Notes: generated from the sequence alone by a model not told the origin. Shown: positions 41,531-53,513, counted from the first letter of the stretch. The stretch: 64,000 bases of DNA from Pycnopodia helianthoides (GCA_032158295.1 CM063247.1:19940875-20004874), one strand, 5' to 3'. Program-made: numbers and translations.

Positions 41531-43995
41531 GGTTACCGATGGACAGAGAAAATGCTCGCTAGGAAAGTTCTGCAATTGTGGTTTGGGCTTGTTGCCAAGC
41601 AATCTGTAACAATGGACCTCTCTTTTCGTCGGGCAAACAGCAGAGGTGCAATAGATTAAAACCTTGATCGAAGCTGCATCTCTTGTCAATCTCATCAAAG
41701 TAGAGGTGAGTATTGTAGCTTTTTTTGACACTAGGTGGCAGCAGACAAGAAAGCGATTAGAGTGCTAACCTGCATTGCATAAAGCTATGAGGGTGACAGT
41801 ATTTCAATTGTTTACCAAGTTTCAAAGTTGTTAAAAAAATTAATAGATGGAACAATTGCACCGTGGATAAAGAATATTCTTCTGTTTTTACCTTTACAAA
41901 GGTGTGTCATAAGCACTGTATATTCAGTGCTTTCAGACTTCTGTAAAATAAATCCAAATGCATCCTACTCGGGTGGGAATTTAACCCAAGACCCCCGCAT
42001 TCTAGAGCATGTGTCTTTACCATTAGACCATCAAGCATGGCCTGTGACAAGAGGCCAGTTCAAATCAGGATTCAAACTGGCCTCTGAATGTGCAGCAAAT
42101 ACCTTTCTTTAAACAGATAACTGAATGAAGTTGTCATTCACAGTTAATATCACTTTTTTTCTGTAATTGTCTTTTCTTTTGTAGCATGCACCATCAATGG
42201 AAAAGACTTTGTTCTGACACCAAATGACTATGTCTTGAAGGTAATTATGAGAAAGAATCAACCCAAATCCATCCAAGTCCTACAAAGCCAAACTTGTATT
42301 TAAGTGTGACGTATTCCAACTGGAAATCATGCTCACTCCACACTGGATTCAACGATAGCCAGAAGCCTGTAGGAAATTCATGACCTATTTTTTCTTGAAT
42401 GATTTATGTATGAACAAACTTTTGGGACTTGCCTTTAACATATCCCTTTCAGTACCGCTGAGCCAGATGTGCTCAAAAAAGCATTCCACCTCGTGACCAC
42501 TGAGTCCTTATTGCACCTAACTATTTCCTCTCTTGTTTACCATAGAGGCTCACTGGCACACGCACCAACAGTAATTTCTCAAAATGTAAATTGCGCCCTC
42601 AATATGTAAAGCAAATGTGTATTATACCATGCTTTGAGAATTTTCTCACCAAGCGATTAACTTTTTTCAATAATTTCTGAAAACCGCCTTGTTCCCCCCC
42701 CCCCGATACAATGTTTAGTCCCAAAAGCGCATGCCAGTCAACTTTGAGGCGGGGGTGGGGGGTGCTTCAAAGTACAAGTATAGCACTTTGGGAATTGGTT
42801 CATGATAGGTGTTAATTTGTACAGCTCACTTCCTTTGACATTAAATGTGGTAATCAATAATAGTTTGGATTTTAGCAGTAATTTTGTTCCAAGTCATATT
42901 GTGCTAATCAAACCTCTCTTGTTTATTTTAGGCAATATTGAAAGTTGAAACCTATGAGGGCCAAACAAACTTTCCAACATTGAGGCAGGTTGGGGAAAAA
43001 AAACAATTGCACTTTTGAAATTCCTTTCTGACATATAGATTCATGATAGGTGTCAATTGAGGCGGGGGGATGCTGCTTCAAAAGGAAATTTTTAAACCTT
43101 CTGTTTATTTTAGGTTTCAGAAACTAATTTTTCGAGGGAAATAATTTTCATGCAGATTGGTATGAAAAGCAACTTTAGAAATGTTAAGCTTTCACATTGA
43201 AACTACTCAATTTGGCATTAATTGGTCATAATACCAAACCTTGAGTATATGCTTAAGGCAATTAATTAGTCAAAGGCAATATGCCAAAGGAAACAGTTAT
43301 TTCATCATATACTTCATTGTCAACATTGGTTGCTTACAAGTACAAGTTGCATTCTGTGACTAGGACCTAGGCTAACCCCAATCTGCCTTGTGAGGGCGCT
43401 GTAACCTAAAACTTTACAGAATACTCTTGGTAACCAAGTAGTCATGTCGATGAAATTTCTCGGGTCACCATTGCATTAGTTGCAAGTATCTGTTGGAACT
43501 GAAAGGGTTATGTTTTGCAAAACAGAATTATTAGTTTATGTTACAAACTCCCTAAACTGTAGTGTAGCCATATTGCTCTTAGGGGTGAGTTGGGAGTCAT
43601 ACAAAATAGTTGAACACAGACACTGGTCGGGTACAGTTCAAGCAGGCTCAAGATTGCCTCCTGGTTGGCTTGTTTGCCCTGACAGACCAATAACTGTTTA
43701 GGTGGCCATAGTGGCTCTGAGAAGTGCTGGTTTGTACTCTGACCATTACTCTTGGGTCTTCTTCCGGAATATAACTGGTGTAAATAATCTTCTTTTCTTC
43801 TTGCATATTAGGAAACTGAGGTGGGAGAGACAGTTTGCCTGAGTGGATTTATCGGAATGGACGTCTCTAAAACCCTGGGCCTTCTTTGGATCCTCGGTGA
43901 CATCTTCATTTGGCAAATACTACTTCAAGTTTGATCAAGTGAACAACAATGTAGGTTTCGCTGATGCTGTCAAGGGTGTAGAAACCAAGGCTTAG
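41531..43995 (+). pseudogene. cathepsin-D-like aspartic protease pseudogene, left-arm copy
   Basis: Three exon remnants with preserved splice sites. Exon 41531-41705 aligns to the region around the second catalytic Asp, but the DTGTS motif is destroyed; 'AEVQ' is followed by TAG where the family has Gln, and the left copy also has indels. Exon 42185-42240 encodes CTINGKDFVLTPNDYVLK. Exon 43812-43995 encodes ETEVGETVCLSGFIGMDVS and WILGDIFI, then one extra T at 43911 breaks the frame before GKYYFKFDQVNNNVGFADA, stop 43993-43995. Aspartic proteases of this group act in lysosomes; this copy cannot. A 1.07-kb element lies in its last intron. Upstream exons are not recognisable. Confidence 0.85.
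42443..43508. mobile_element. 1.07-kb TA-flanked element specific to the left arm
   Basis: Ends TCCCTTTCAGTACC and 'ggaactgaaagggt' are inverted repeats. TA is duplicated at 42441-42442 and 43509-43510. In the right arm (around 62305-62325) the same intron runs straight through 'cctttaccatatgttttgc' with a single TA, so this is a genuine insertion. There is no long reading frame; two internal direct repeats carry 'catgataggtgt(t/c)aatt' and 'gaggcggggg'. Superfamily not certain (TA or 2-bp target). Confidence 0.82.
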
Positions 43996-44384
43996 TATTA
44001 GAATATTTTGTTTATAATTAATGGTAGAATTTTCTTTGTGGGGGGGGGGGAGCAAAAGAAATGAAGATGAATCAAGGAGATACATTTTGCAATGCATGCA
44101 GTCTTTAGCTTGGGTTAAAACGAAATAATTGGTTGAAGATGCCACTGATGAGTGAATAGTGGTTGCTGAGTGCAATAGATGGAACGATACCTTCCGAGTT
44201 AGGAGTGGGGGTTTACAAAGGTCACTTGGATACATCTATATGTGATTTTTTAGTGTTTTATACTTGTAAGTATGTGAAGCTGCCTGCCACCCTCTTGCTT
44301 AGTTTGATTGCCGCAATTGAAATAATTATACTTGAACATGCTCAAAATAAGGTTTCTCCAAATGCCCCCTAGTGTAGCAGGAAA

Positions 44385-44530
44385 CATAACTAACTTTTTG
44401 CTTGGCCCAGCAGCTACCTACTTTTTATTTTTTAATGGTTTAGTGTAGCAGGAAACATAACCAACTTTTTGCTTGGCCCAGCAGCTACCTACTTTTTATT
44501 TTGTAATGGTTTAGTGTAGCAGGAAACATA
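44385..44530 (+). repeat. tandem repeat, about 75-bp unit, left arm
   Basis: Two units of 'gtagcaggaaacataac(t/c)aac…gcttggcccagcagctacct'. The right-arm counterpart (60890-61110) has three clear units, then more diverged ones reaching about 61640. Confidence 0.8.
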
Positions 44531-44599
44531 ACTAACTTTTTGTTTGCCCCAGCTGTGACCACAAAATTGTTTGAATTTTTTACAGTGTGTTTATCAAAA

Positions 44600-45938
44600 A
44601 GGAGAGGAGGGGAAATTATTGACTCATTCAAATACCAATGGGGACTAACAAAACATGTTTTTTTTCCTGTCATCAAATAATTTGATGATGGGCGACTTCC
44701 ACAAAAGGAAATAATAAAACAAATACAAAAAGACAATCGGCAAATAAAAAACCTGCTGACCAAAAAATATTTATCAACAATTTGTTTTGTTTTGTTTTAT
44801 TGATTATTGTAAACAAATTGATAAAATCTAAGCCTAAGCATTAAAATGTAAGTTTGTTTATATCCCATCCTGCAAAGTAAGTAAATATTACAAAATCATT
44901 GCAGGTTTCAGGTCAATTTTTTCTATTGATGTGCACATGTAAAAATCATGTCCCAAAATTTGTTTTTCTCCCTGGCCTACTGACCCTCTTTACTTCTAGC
45001 CTGTGACAGGAAACAACTTTTCCTGATAAACCCTATCATTAGAAATAAAATATAAATATTATCTTTGAACGTACTGAATATTTACATAATAAATTAATAC
45101 AAATGTTTGTTTTGTGAGAATTATAAAACTTATGATTTAATTACTTGGAAGGCATGACGTTCTCTCATTCCAAGAAAAAGAGACAATGTTTCTAAATTAA
45201 TGGTCATGGAGTAGCCATCTTATTTTTTGCTAATCAATGTTATAACCAAAGCGAGATTAGAAAAGAAAAACTTACGCCTTTTCGGTATTATTACTGAACC
45301 AAATATGTGTTTATAGACTTGGATCAATCCAAGTCCCATTTTTTGTTCATTTTGTACAAGCTTATTGCAATTAACCTACAGTATATGCTCAACCATATGA
45401 TGCAAACTTTTTGTTATTTTCTCTTAATTTATTTTCATCTTTTGAATCTTGTCGAGTGTTAAAATTGTTTCTTTTTAATTTGTGTCCATTTTGTATTGAA
45501 GATGCCTCTTTTAAAATATGTTTTTATAATAAACAATTTGAGAGTATGAATTGAATATACTTGTACCATGTGTTCTTTCTAATGTTGTCTTTAATTTTAT
45601 AAGTTAATTTGACTGCTCAAAATGGTTGGGTTTTGGGTTGGACTGTGAAGGGAAATTTTTATTTAAATTAGACTTAATTAATAATTTAGTTTTAAAAAAG
45701 ATATACAAATACAACACTCTTTTTAATTTCGTCAAAAACAACAAACAAATTTATTTAAAATATACATTTTTCACCTCATCAAAAACAGCAAACACATTTT
45801 TTTTTCAGTAGGCCACTGGATATTTTCCAACAACAGAGGGCGCTATTTTTATGCAAATATTTTACGAGCGTTAATATATATTACTATACAAGACGTGGTT
45901 CTAATATTCATCAAGTCCATAAATTCGAAATAAGCACA
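44600..45938. other. AT-rich noncoding segment of the left arm
   Basis: Matches the right arm at about 59310-60650. No coding signal in either arm: frames differ and are interrupted by independent indels. Ends with 'gagggcgctatttttatgca' and the SINE. Confidence 0.7.
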
Positions 45939-46275
45939 GTCTAGCGGTGGCCAAGAGGATAAGGCCATGGGAACGTGAAGGCAAGGTACGCGGTTCGAGC
46001 CCCGGCAGAGACACAAGGTATGTGAAATAACGATATGTGAACTAACTCTGATTGATTATATGATTGTATTACAGGTGAACGGCGCACGAGGAGGAAAGGA
46101 CGAGTCCACGAGGAGGGGACGACACCGAGAGGACAGGCGGAGGGGGAGGCCACGTGGAGGGGACGACACCGAGAGGAGAGATGGAGGGGGTGGTGCAGGG
46201 GAGAGGGAGGAGACAAAATTTTATTTTTTTTTAATAAAAAAAATAATAAATAAAAAAAATAAAATAAAAAAGTGA
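45939..46275 (+). mobile_element. tRNA-headed SINE, left arm
   Basis: tRNA-like head at 45939-46012: A-box-type 'tagcggtggccaagaggata', anticodon region 'gggaacgtgaagg', B box 'cggttcgagcccc'. The body at 46076-46210 is made of direct repeats 'gaggggacgacaccgagagg' and the tail is A/T-rich (aataaataaaaaaaataaaa). The mirror copy is at 58975-59310, so insertion came before the inverted duplication. A functional tRNA is unlikely because acceptor pairing is only partial. Confidence 0.7.
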
Positions 46276-49230
46276 AATTTTACGGTCTTTCAATTTTTTA
46301 AAATCACTCGAAACGTACGCTCGTTAATTTTTTCACTTTTTTTTATATGAAATTTTTTTTTTTCAAAAAAAAAACATTTTTTTGGTCTTTTAATTTTTAA
46401 AATCGCTTGAAACGTACGCTCGTTAATTTTGGTGAAAAAGTTTGAGAAAAAATCAAAATACCGCAAAAAGTCATGAAATTGTAACATTTTCCAAAATTAA
46501 AATCACCTTAACGGCCCAAAACACTACAGAACAACTTCACACTGCTAATACCGATCTATTACTCTAAATAAAAATCATTCTCTAAAGAGATTCAACTGAA
46601 AAGTACAATTTAACTCGAAAACGGCTTTTAAAGGCAATTTATTTGTGTTTCTCACTGTCTCTGTACATAAGGTGCTACTTAATAACATAGTAAACAAGTT
46701 ACGCATTTTGGTATACAAATCTACATTTTGGCGACTTCTTGACTTTAAATCCACAAAATATCTTAGACAATTCTGTTATAATAAAACAAGTCATTTTCAA
46801 CTTAAAAACTCTGAAAACGAACACATATTCGCGTAAGTTTTCCCGATAAAAAGTAAAGGAAAACAGTCAGGCGCCCGTCACTGAGAGTAAGCTGTATGAC
46901 CACTTAGAGATGGGGAACTAGACAATGACGGCTGCCGTCTGACTCCTCGTAGAGATAACATTTCCTAAGCATTTTAGATCCAATAATTATAATCTTTGAG
47001 CATCTAAAACTTCCCCAATAGATTTGTATCTATTTAATTATCACAATATTATCAAAATCAAACATGTAGCCAAGATGAAGAGTAAATTTCAACGTGACAT
47101 ACCCAGGCAAAGGTTGGGGGTGGGGGGGGGTAGTGAACTGCACTGATTGAAGTGGTAAAGACGTAGCTTGAGGTGGCTATTTAATGTATCAAACCGTTCA
47201 TTTTCCTTTTTTTCATACTCATTTGGGAACGGAGGGGGAGAGGGGTTGCCTCTGGTTATACGCCACCATTGTTAAACTACAAGACCTTTCTAAATTCTAA
47301 CTAGTAAACCAACATTTCCAGGCCTTACACTTCTCCATACAACTACATCAAGTATCAAATGCCCCAGGAAAAGTTCTCTAAGATAGTACAGGTAGTTTAA
47401 AAAAAACTGATGCATTTCAATCTGAAAGTTCACTGTAGGTTCTACTTTATGCCTACCAGAGAAACAGTTCAGTTCTGTTTAAAGTCAAAGTCGGAAAAAC
47501 ACCATTTGTAATCCCCATAAATCATTCTTACTTTTATCGATTGCCGCAATCAAAATAAGACTGATGTGAAATTTTCACACTAAAATTCAACCACCTTATC
47601 CTACTTTGACGACAAATTCAAAGGTTGTTTGTATGGTAAATTTTACTCAAAGTAAAACAGAAAGATGGGAATTAGTTTACATGTACTCTGGGTCCCTCTC
47701 AAAAAGAAGCAATGGAGTTGAAAGTAATTTTTCTTTACATGTCATGAGTAAAATAAATTTCTGATCAAAAAAAGTTTGTTCAGAGAAGAACCGTTCAGTG
47801 TTCCAACAACTTGACAATGGTGATCAATCAATTTCTTAGTTTAAAGATTACTAAATAATATATTCACAGTTTCTACTGAAGCTACAAATAGAAAATATTA
47901 ACATGCATAGGCCTATGTAACATCAATGGGGTACATGCTTACTGAAGATGAAAAAAACGACTGATGATTGTCTTACATAATCTGAAAGATTTTCTTTCGT
48001 TAACTTGATACTACAATACAGTTGTCTCCACACTCAACTTCTTTTGTAGTAGTGCCGTTGAAATAAGCACGATTGTTACAAAATCCACGACTAACTGAAT
48101 GTCTGTGTTTACAAATTTGCTGACGTTTTTACAGTTGAGCCGGGTTGGTGGGTTGTACATCGTGTTTGTTTAAACTATAGGCACTACTCGTTCTAAAACT
48201 AGTTGAATCACACTGTCATACCTGCAAGCCACTTTGTTAGCATCACATTCATGATTGTACATTACACTAGTACCTAATTAATTATCATACAATATTATCA
48301 TCTTGTGCAGGCAGAAGGATGTAAGGAAAATTTGCCCAGTAGCTGCGGTGTAACCAGAAGGGGCAAGGGGGGGGGGGGGCGTCAACTGTCATGCCTGTAA
48401 CTACTTTGCAAGTTTCACGTTGATTCATGATTGTACAATATACCCCTGGCTAGGATATATGTGATTATTGTCAGATGCTGGCAGAAGGATCAAGGAAAAT
48501 GTGTCCGGCAAAAAACTTGTACAAAGCAAATAATGGGCCATGCGGAGTTTTATTATTTCTCAAACATGTATTCATAGTCATTGTAGGAAAATTACACTCA
48601 TCGAGTTAACAAGCTGAGTGGAGAGTTCAATCATTGAAGGAAAGTTACATTCAGCAAGAGAATGAAGAAGCATGACTCAGTTAGAGTAATTCCAGCGCAC
48701 AGTATATGTTTAGCTTCATCATGAAAAATGTGATGATTTGATCGCTTAGGACCCTTCTGCTTAGGGGAATGTTGTACTGAGGTTTGCTAGCAGAATGGCG
48801 TTTTTCTTCTGCCAGGCACAAGATGATATGTACCTTACATTAACAGTCGCAACTCGCAATAACTGGACTGTAAGTAAAGGTCTGTTTACATAATATAAGA
48901 CATCATAAAATTCCCTCCAGCACTTTTTTGGTTTGGGTGATAAAACAAACGAGTCTAAGGGTCATGGCACATGAGGCAATTTAGAGAAAATCTTCAAGAA
49001 AAAAATATATTCACATCTGAATTTTCAAAAAGAAAATTCTTGGGGTCAGTTTAACAATGTTGAAAAAAAAGGACCTCGGTGATATCAGAAGTGTTTTGTT
49101 TGTGTGCACTGCATTTGGTTGCCTCCAAGTTGCTTGTAAAAAGTTTGACCAGGCTCTAAGTGTTATGCTGATGAAGTCAAAGTGCATGTAAACAGGCCTT
49201 TTTACAATTTATAAACAACACAACAAACCT
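46276..49230. other. noncoding left-arm sequence
   Basis: Mirrors 55600-58975. Contains paired 'cgaaacgtacgctcgttaatttt' repeats at 46308 and 46408 (mirrored near 58830 and 58920), and a G-run at 48368. Sampled blocks remain alignable between arms, but I see no conserved open frame. Confidence 0.7.
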
Positions 49231-49232
49231 AC

Positions 49233-49398
49233 CTTAATATCCTAGATTTGAATAATTTACAAAGTTGACTTATAAGAAGCTTGAAGTAGAGATGATAAAG
49301 TGTCAGAAGTCATGATGAAGTTGCAAGTCAAGTGTTCTCATCACAGCCCTGTTGCATCTCTTGTGAAGAAACTGCTGTTCCTCATCATCTTCATGAAC
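49233..49398 (-). other. exon 3 of a spliced unit, left arm (contains a short ORF end)
   Basis: Minus-strand acceptor 'ctgtttacag' before 49398 and donor 'aag|gtaggt' after 49233; both sites are kept in the right-arm copy at 55411-55595. In frame from its first base it encodes VHEDDEEQQFLHKR, then 17 more residues and a stop at 49303-49305. Joined to exon 2 (52027-52170) it gives a 46-residue ORF beginning at ATG 52071. The leucine-acidic-basic make-up is vaguely like the start of Harbinger-type transposase proteins, a weak resemblance only. Confidence 0.4.
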
Positions 49399-49439
49399 CT
49401 GTAAACAGAAATTACAGAAAAAGGAGTTGTATGAATTAT

Positions 49440-51900
49440 AAGAGCCACTGATGTATTGAACTACATGCTGGTAGTAAAAAGGGTTACATTTTTAGGGCGG
49501 TTCAAGATTGACAGAAAAGTGGGAAGCATACTTGGAATTGAAGAACAGGCTGGTAGTAAAAGAGGATATCTTGGGGGCAGATAAAGCATAACAAAAAAGT
49601 GGGAAGCGCATTTGGAATTTAAGTACCCCAGGCTGGTATTAAAAGGGGGCAGTTCAAGACTGACATACAAATTGGGTGCATTTTAGGAATTGAAGTGCAG
49701 GCTGGTAGTAGAAGAATTATATCTTGGGGGCGGTTCAAGCATGACATAAAAGTGGGGAGCATATTTGGGAATGAAGTACAGGCTGTTTTTAAAAGAGGGT
49801 ATATCTTGGGGGCGGTTCAAGACTGACACAAAAGTGGGGAGCATGTTTGGAATTGAAGTACAGTCTGGGGCGGTTTAAGAATGACAGAAGATTAGGGTGC
49901 ATTATTGGACTTGAAATAAAGGCTGGTAGCACAAGGGGTTACATCTTAGGGCGGTGGGGTCCAGGGGCGAAGCCCTGGTGGGGGTTCAGGCTCTGAGCCT
50001 TGGGTGTTCTGTGGGGTTAAAAATCATGCCTCCATGTGCCTAAAACAAAGACGTAGACACACTTTAATTGAAAATCTGTAATATCGATAGTGGGGGTCCA
50101 GGGGCGAAGCCCCGGAAGCTCTGAGCTTTTTTCATTTTGAGGGGTAAAAAACCAAGCCTCCATGTGCCTAAAACAGAGAAAATTGACACCCTCTTATTGG
50201 AAATTAGATCCATTTAAATCTTCTAAGTTTACAGGAAAAATTTCTGTAACAACGATGGTGGGGTCCAGGGGTGAGGCCCCGGAAGTTCTGAGCTTTTGGC
50301 ATTTTGAGGGGTGAAAACTCAAGCCTCTGTGTGCCTGAAACCGAGAAATAGACACACTTTTTAAGCACTTCTGATCCATACCAATCTTCTAACTTTACTC
50401 AAAGGAAATTTCATTCCCACAAATCTCACCTTTGAATCGGGTCGCTGCAATATCTGGTTTTATGCATTCATTCATTCAAAAAATATAGTTCAAGCTTAGT
50501 GTAGTCTTTACACTTGAATGCCAGAACGACATGAAATATATTTTATCCATGAGAAATTGGCACGTCAGGTTTCAAACACTTATGTTATCGTGCAAATCTA
50601 AGCAATTACAAGTGACATGAATGAAAGATTCATTTTGGCAGAAAGAAACAAATTTGATAGGCATAGGATGAAAAAGAAATTCATCCTGCCGCTGGGGGAA
50701 AAGACACCACAAACACTTGTGGCTAATTTTTAAGCAGGCAAATAAGTTAAAAAAAGAAAGAGAAAAAAAAGGTTTTTGTTTTTGTTTGGTTCCTTTTCAA
50801 ATTTTACCCGGGGGGCACGGGCCCCCTGGCCCCCCCCCCCTGGTTCCGCGCCTGGAAGAGGTCACGTCTAGTGGGCGTTCAAGAATGACAGAAAAGTGGG
50901 GAACATTTTTGGAATTAAAGTACAGGCTGTATGTAAAAGCAGTATATATCTGGAGTGGTTCAAGAATGACAGAAAAGTGGGGAGCATGTATGGAAAGTAC
51001 AGGCTGGTAGCAAAGGGGTTACATCTTAGGGGCGGTTCAAGAATGACAGAAAAGTGGGGTGCATGTATGGAAAGTACAGGCTGGTAGCAAAGGGGTTACA
51101 TCTTAGGGGCGGTTCAAGAAGGACAGAAGAGTAGTAGGCTGCATGTTTGGGATTGAAATACAGGCTGTAACTAAAAGAAGGTATATCTTGGGGGTGGTTC
51201 AAGATTGAGAGAAGAGTTGGGTTCATATTTGGTATTGAAGTAGAGGCTGGTAGTACAAGAAGTTACATCTTGGGGCGGTTCAAGAACGACAGAAAAGTGG
51301 GGTGCAATGTTTGGGAAGTTTATGCTTGTAGCAAAGGGGTTACATCTTAGGGGCGGTTCAAGAATGACAGAAAAGTGGGGTGCATGTATGGAAAGTACAG
51401 GCTGGTAGCAAAGGGGTTACATCTTAGGGGCGGTTCAAGAAGGACAGAAGAGTAGTAGGCTGCATGTTTGGGATTGAAATACAGGCTGTAACTAAAAGAA
51501 GGTATATCTTGGGGTGGTTCAAGATTGAGAGAAGAGTTGGGTTCATATTTGGTATTGAAGTAGAGGCTGGTAGTACAAGAAGTTACATCTTGGGGCGGTT
51601 CAAGAATGACAGAAGAGTGGGCTGCAAGTTTGGGATTGAATACAGGATGTAACTAAAAGAGGGTATATCTTGGGGGCGGTTCAAGATTGACAGAAAAGTG
51701 GGCTGCATGTTTGGGATAAAACTACAAGCTGGTAGTAGAAGAGGTTACATCTTGAGGGGGTTCAAGAAAAGTGTTGTGCATGTTTGGAATTGAAGTACAG
51801 GCTGATAGGAGAAGGGGTTATATCGTGAGAAGGGTTCAAGATTGATAGAAAAGTGGGGTGCATGCTTAGAATTTAAGACAGGTAGGTACATGTAGGAGAA
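49440..51900. repeat. expanded minisatellite, unit about 75-80 bp, with higher-order repeats
   Basis: Units contain 'ggttacatcttaggggcggt', 'caagaatgacagaaaagtgg' and 'tacaggctggtagcaaa'. The block 51013-51287 is repeated almost exactly at 51332-51605, a higher-order repeat of about 320 bp (four monomers). The right arm has the inverse array at only about 54740-55360. Open frames across it merely follow the repeat. It is split by an insertion at about 49956-50860. Confidence 0.9.
49956..50860. mobile_element. insertion splitting the left-arm minisatellite
   Basis: Breaks one minisatellite unit: 'ttacatcttagggcggt' is left of it and 'gggcgttcaagaatgacag' right of it. It contains three direct copies of a 130-165 bp unit with 'gtccaggggcgaagccccgg' and 'caagcctccatgtgcct' (starting about 49963, 50093, 50260), and ends in a poly-C run followed by 'ggttccgcgcctgg', resembling a hAT-type terminus (CCAGGCGCGGAACC on the reverse). 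Absent from the right arm. Confidence 0.6.
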
Positions 51901-52026
51901 GGGAGGACCCAACATGTTTGGGACAATGTGGGCAGAGTGGCTGGATAAGACCTAAAATTTAGGATGATACGAACTGCCAAAAAAAAGTTATTACAAGAAA
52001 AGTAAGCAAAGCAAGTTGTAACTCAC

Positions 52027-52170
52027 CAGTATTTGAAGTAATTTCAAGAGGTGGAGTGTTGAAACTGTCATCTGCTGAGGACTTCTTGAATGATGAATGG
52101 TTGATGATGACTAAAACTGTATTGTCTCTAACCACAAATGATGTTCACAGTGAAGTTACTTCAAGGATTC
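52027..52170 (-). other. exon 2 of a spliced unit, left arm
   Basis: Minus-strand acceptor 'ttccctctctag' and donor 'actg|gtgagtt', both conserved in the mirror exon 54526-54657. One frame has ATG at 52071 leading MTVSTLHLLKLLQIL straight into exon 3. Frames continuing from exon 1 (MSSAHGGF…) stop within exon 2, so exon 1's ATG would give only a very short peptide. Confidence 0.4.
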
Positions 52171-53251
52171 CTAGAGAGGGAAACAAAATCCAGAAATTGG
52201 AGTGAAAAAGTGGTTTATTTTGGGATATTACCTCTAATAAACATGAGCCTTTAAAACTAAGACGTCAACAACTTTTCCGTGATTGAACTGAGACACAGTA
52301 GCCCATTGAAGATGTAGGGCCTAAGTAAGTACTAAACATGCTAAAGTCATACAGACATGTAACTGTAACTTCACCAAAAAAGAGGAAATGACAAAATTTC
52401 AATGATTTTGTATAGTATTTTTCAACTTTGAATGGTAAAACTGAGAATAAAAAAGAGGAAATCAGTTGAGCTGAGGAAAAATTGCATGCCTGTATATATT
52501 TACTTCCTAATGCTATCTTCAGATTCACTTTTACTTTCTAATGCTGTCTTCTAGTGAATCATCTTCATATATCCTTGCAATGCCTTGGCATCAAGCTCAA
52601 ACAGCAGCTCACTGGGTGAAAGGAAGACTTTATGATCATTGGCTGAGAGTTGTCGTGCGTGGTGCATACACAAACTGACAAAGGTGCACGCTTTCAATGT
52701 TTAGCGTCAGGGATGGCAAAAGGATCAATCTATACTATTACTAGATCAAGGACAGTTTTTGTGACTGTAGTGAGAGTCCGTCGGCAATGCACTCACTGAC
52801 TTGGACTTAGTCTCAGTCTCAAAGTTAACAAATGTCAATCTGACAAATGAAATCAGTCTGATTAAAAATGTATGTGATCAGTTCACAATATAGAAATAGA
52901 ATTAAGCTTCACTATGCTGAGTTTCTCTGATCCCTGGGCATGGGGCTTGTAATTGTATTGTAGTACTAGTATATAATGGCTTAACTATCGTTATCACATT
53001 GCGACTTTAGCCCATCCGTGCTCGCCGTAGGTAAAAAACATTGTCCCAGCACACGGAAAGTCACAAATGTACACAAACTCCAATTAGTCACAATTATGAA
53101 TGCTCGCATCAACAAACACCGTGACGTTTAGCTTTATCTCACAAAACAAAAGTGCTAAAATTGTGCCCGGCACAATAGATACACACCAAGAATCTACAAG
53201 CTATTTCCAACAAACGAATCGATAAACTAAAACAAACAAATCCCTACTTAC

Positions 53252-53303
53252 CGATATTTTGTGATGAAAACATTTTGATAAAACCACCGTGAGCAGACGA
53301 CAT
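53252..53303 (-). other. exon 1 of the left outward unit
   Basis: ATG at 53303 then MSSAHGGFIKMFSSQNI, donor ATCG|GTAAGT. Its mirror at 53514-53555 begins with the same MSSAHGGFIK codons. Transcription would run leftwards from the palindrome centre. Confidence 0.45.
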
Positions 53304-53513
53304 GTTTACAACGAAAATTGTAACGATTGTGTAGTGTGCGGTCGGTACTGAAAAATTAATGATCATGACAGTTGCTAGGAATACAGCGCCCTCTTGGGAC
53401 AAAAAACAAACAATGATCAGGCCCTTTTCGAAACCATGACGTCGTGCATGTTCATTCAATGCTATTCACACAGTAACAGTAGGTAACACAATCGTTCAGT
53501 TTTCGTTGTAAAC
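53304..53513. promoter_or_regulatory. central spacer, candidate bidirectional promoter
   Basis: 210 bp between two divergent ATG-bearing first exons. Only about 25-30 bp next to each ATG are symmetric ('aacgaaaa(t/c)tg…aacgattgtgt'); the middle is unique and relatively GC-rich, with 'gacgtcgtgcatg' and 'cgccctcttggg'. No TATA box is obvious. Promoter function is inferred from position. Confidence 0.4.

Larger units (their letters stand above)
41043..53330. repeat. left arm of a giant inverted duplication
   Basis: Sequence from here to the centre reappears in reverse order and complement from 64000 back to about 53480. Anchors pair throughout: 41043 with 63990 ('tctgtgaataaaca' / 'tatttattcacaga'), cathepsin exons 41531-43995 with 61807-63194, SINE 45939 with 59310, 47970-48000 with 57255-57290, exons at 49233, 52027 and 53252 with 55411, 54526 and 53514. 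Sampled stretches look roughly 90% identical with many indels. The outer boundary may lie left of 41043. Confidence 0.93.

Noticed and set aside
45939..46012. Functional tRNA gene
   Set aside because: A and B boxes are present but acceptor and anticodon stems pair poorly, and it is joined to a SINE body with an A-rich tail.
51464..51652. Repetitive protein encoded by the minisatellite
   Set aside because: Frames in both strands simply follow the DNA repeat and change with each indel; no start, splice or conservation between arms.
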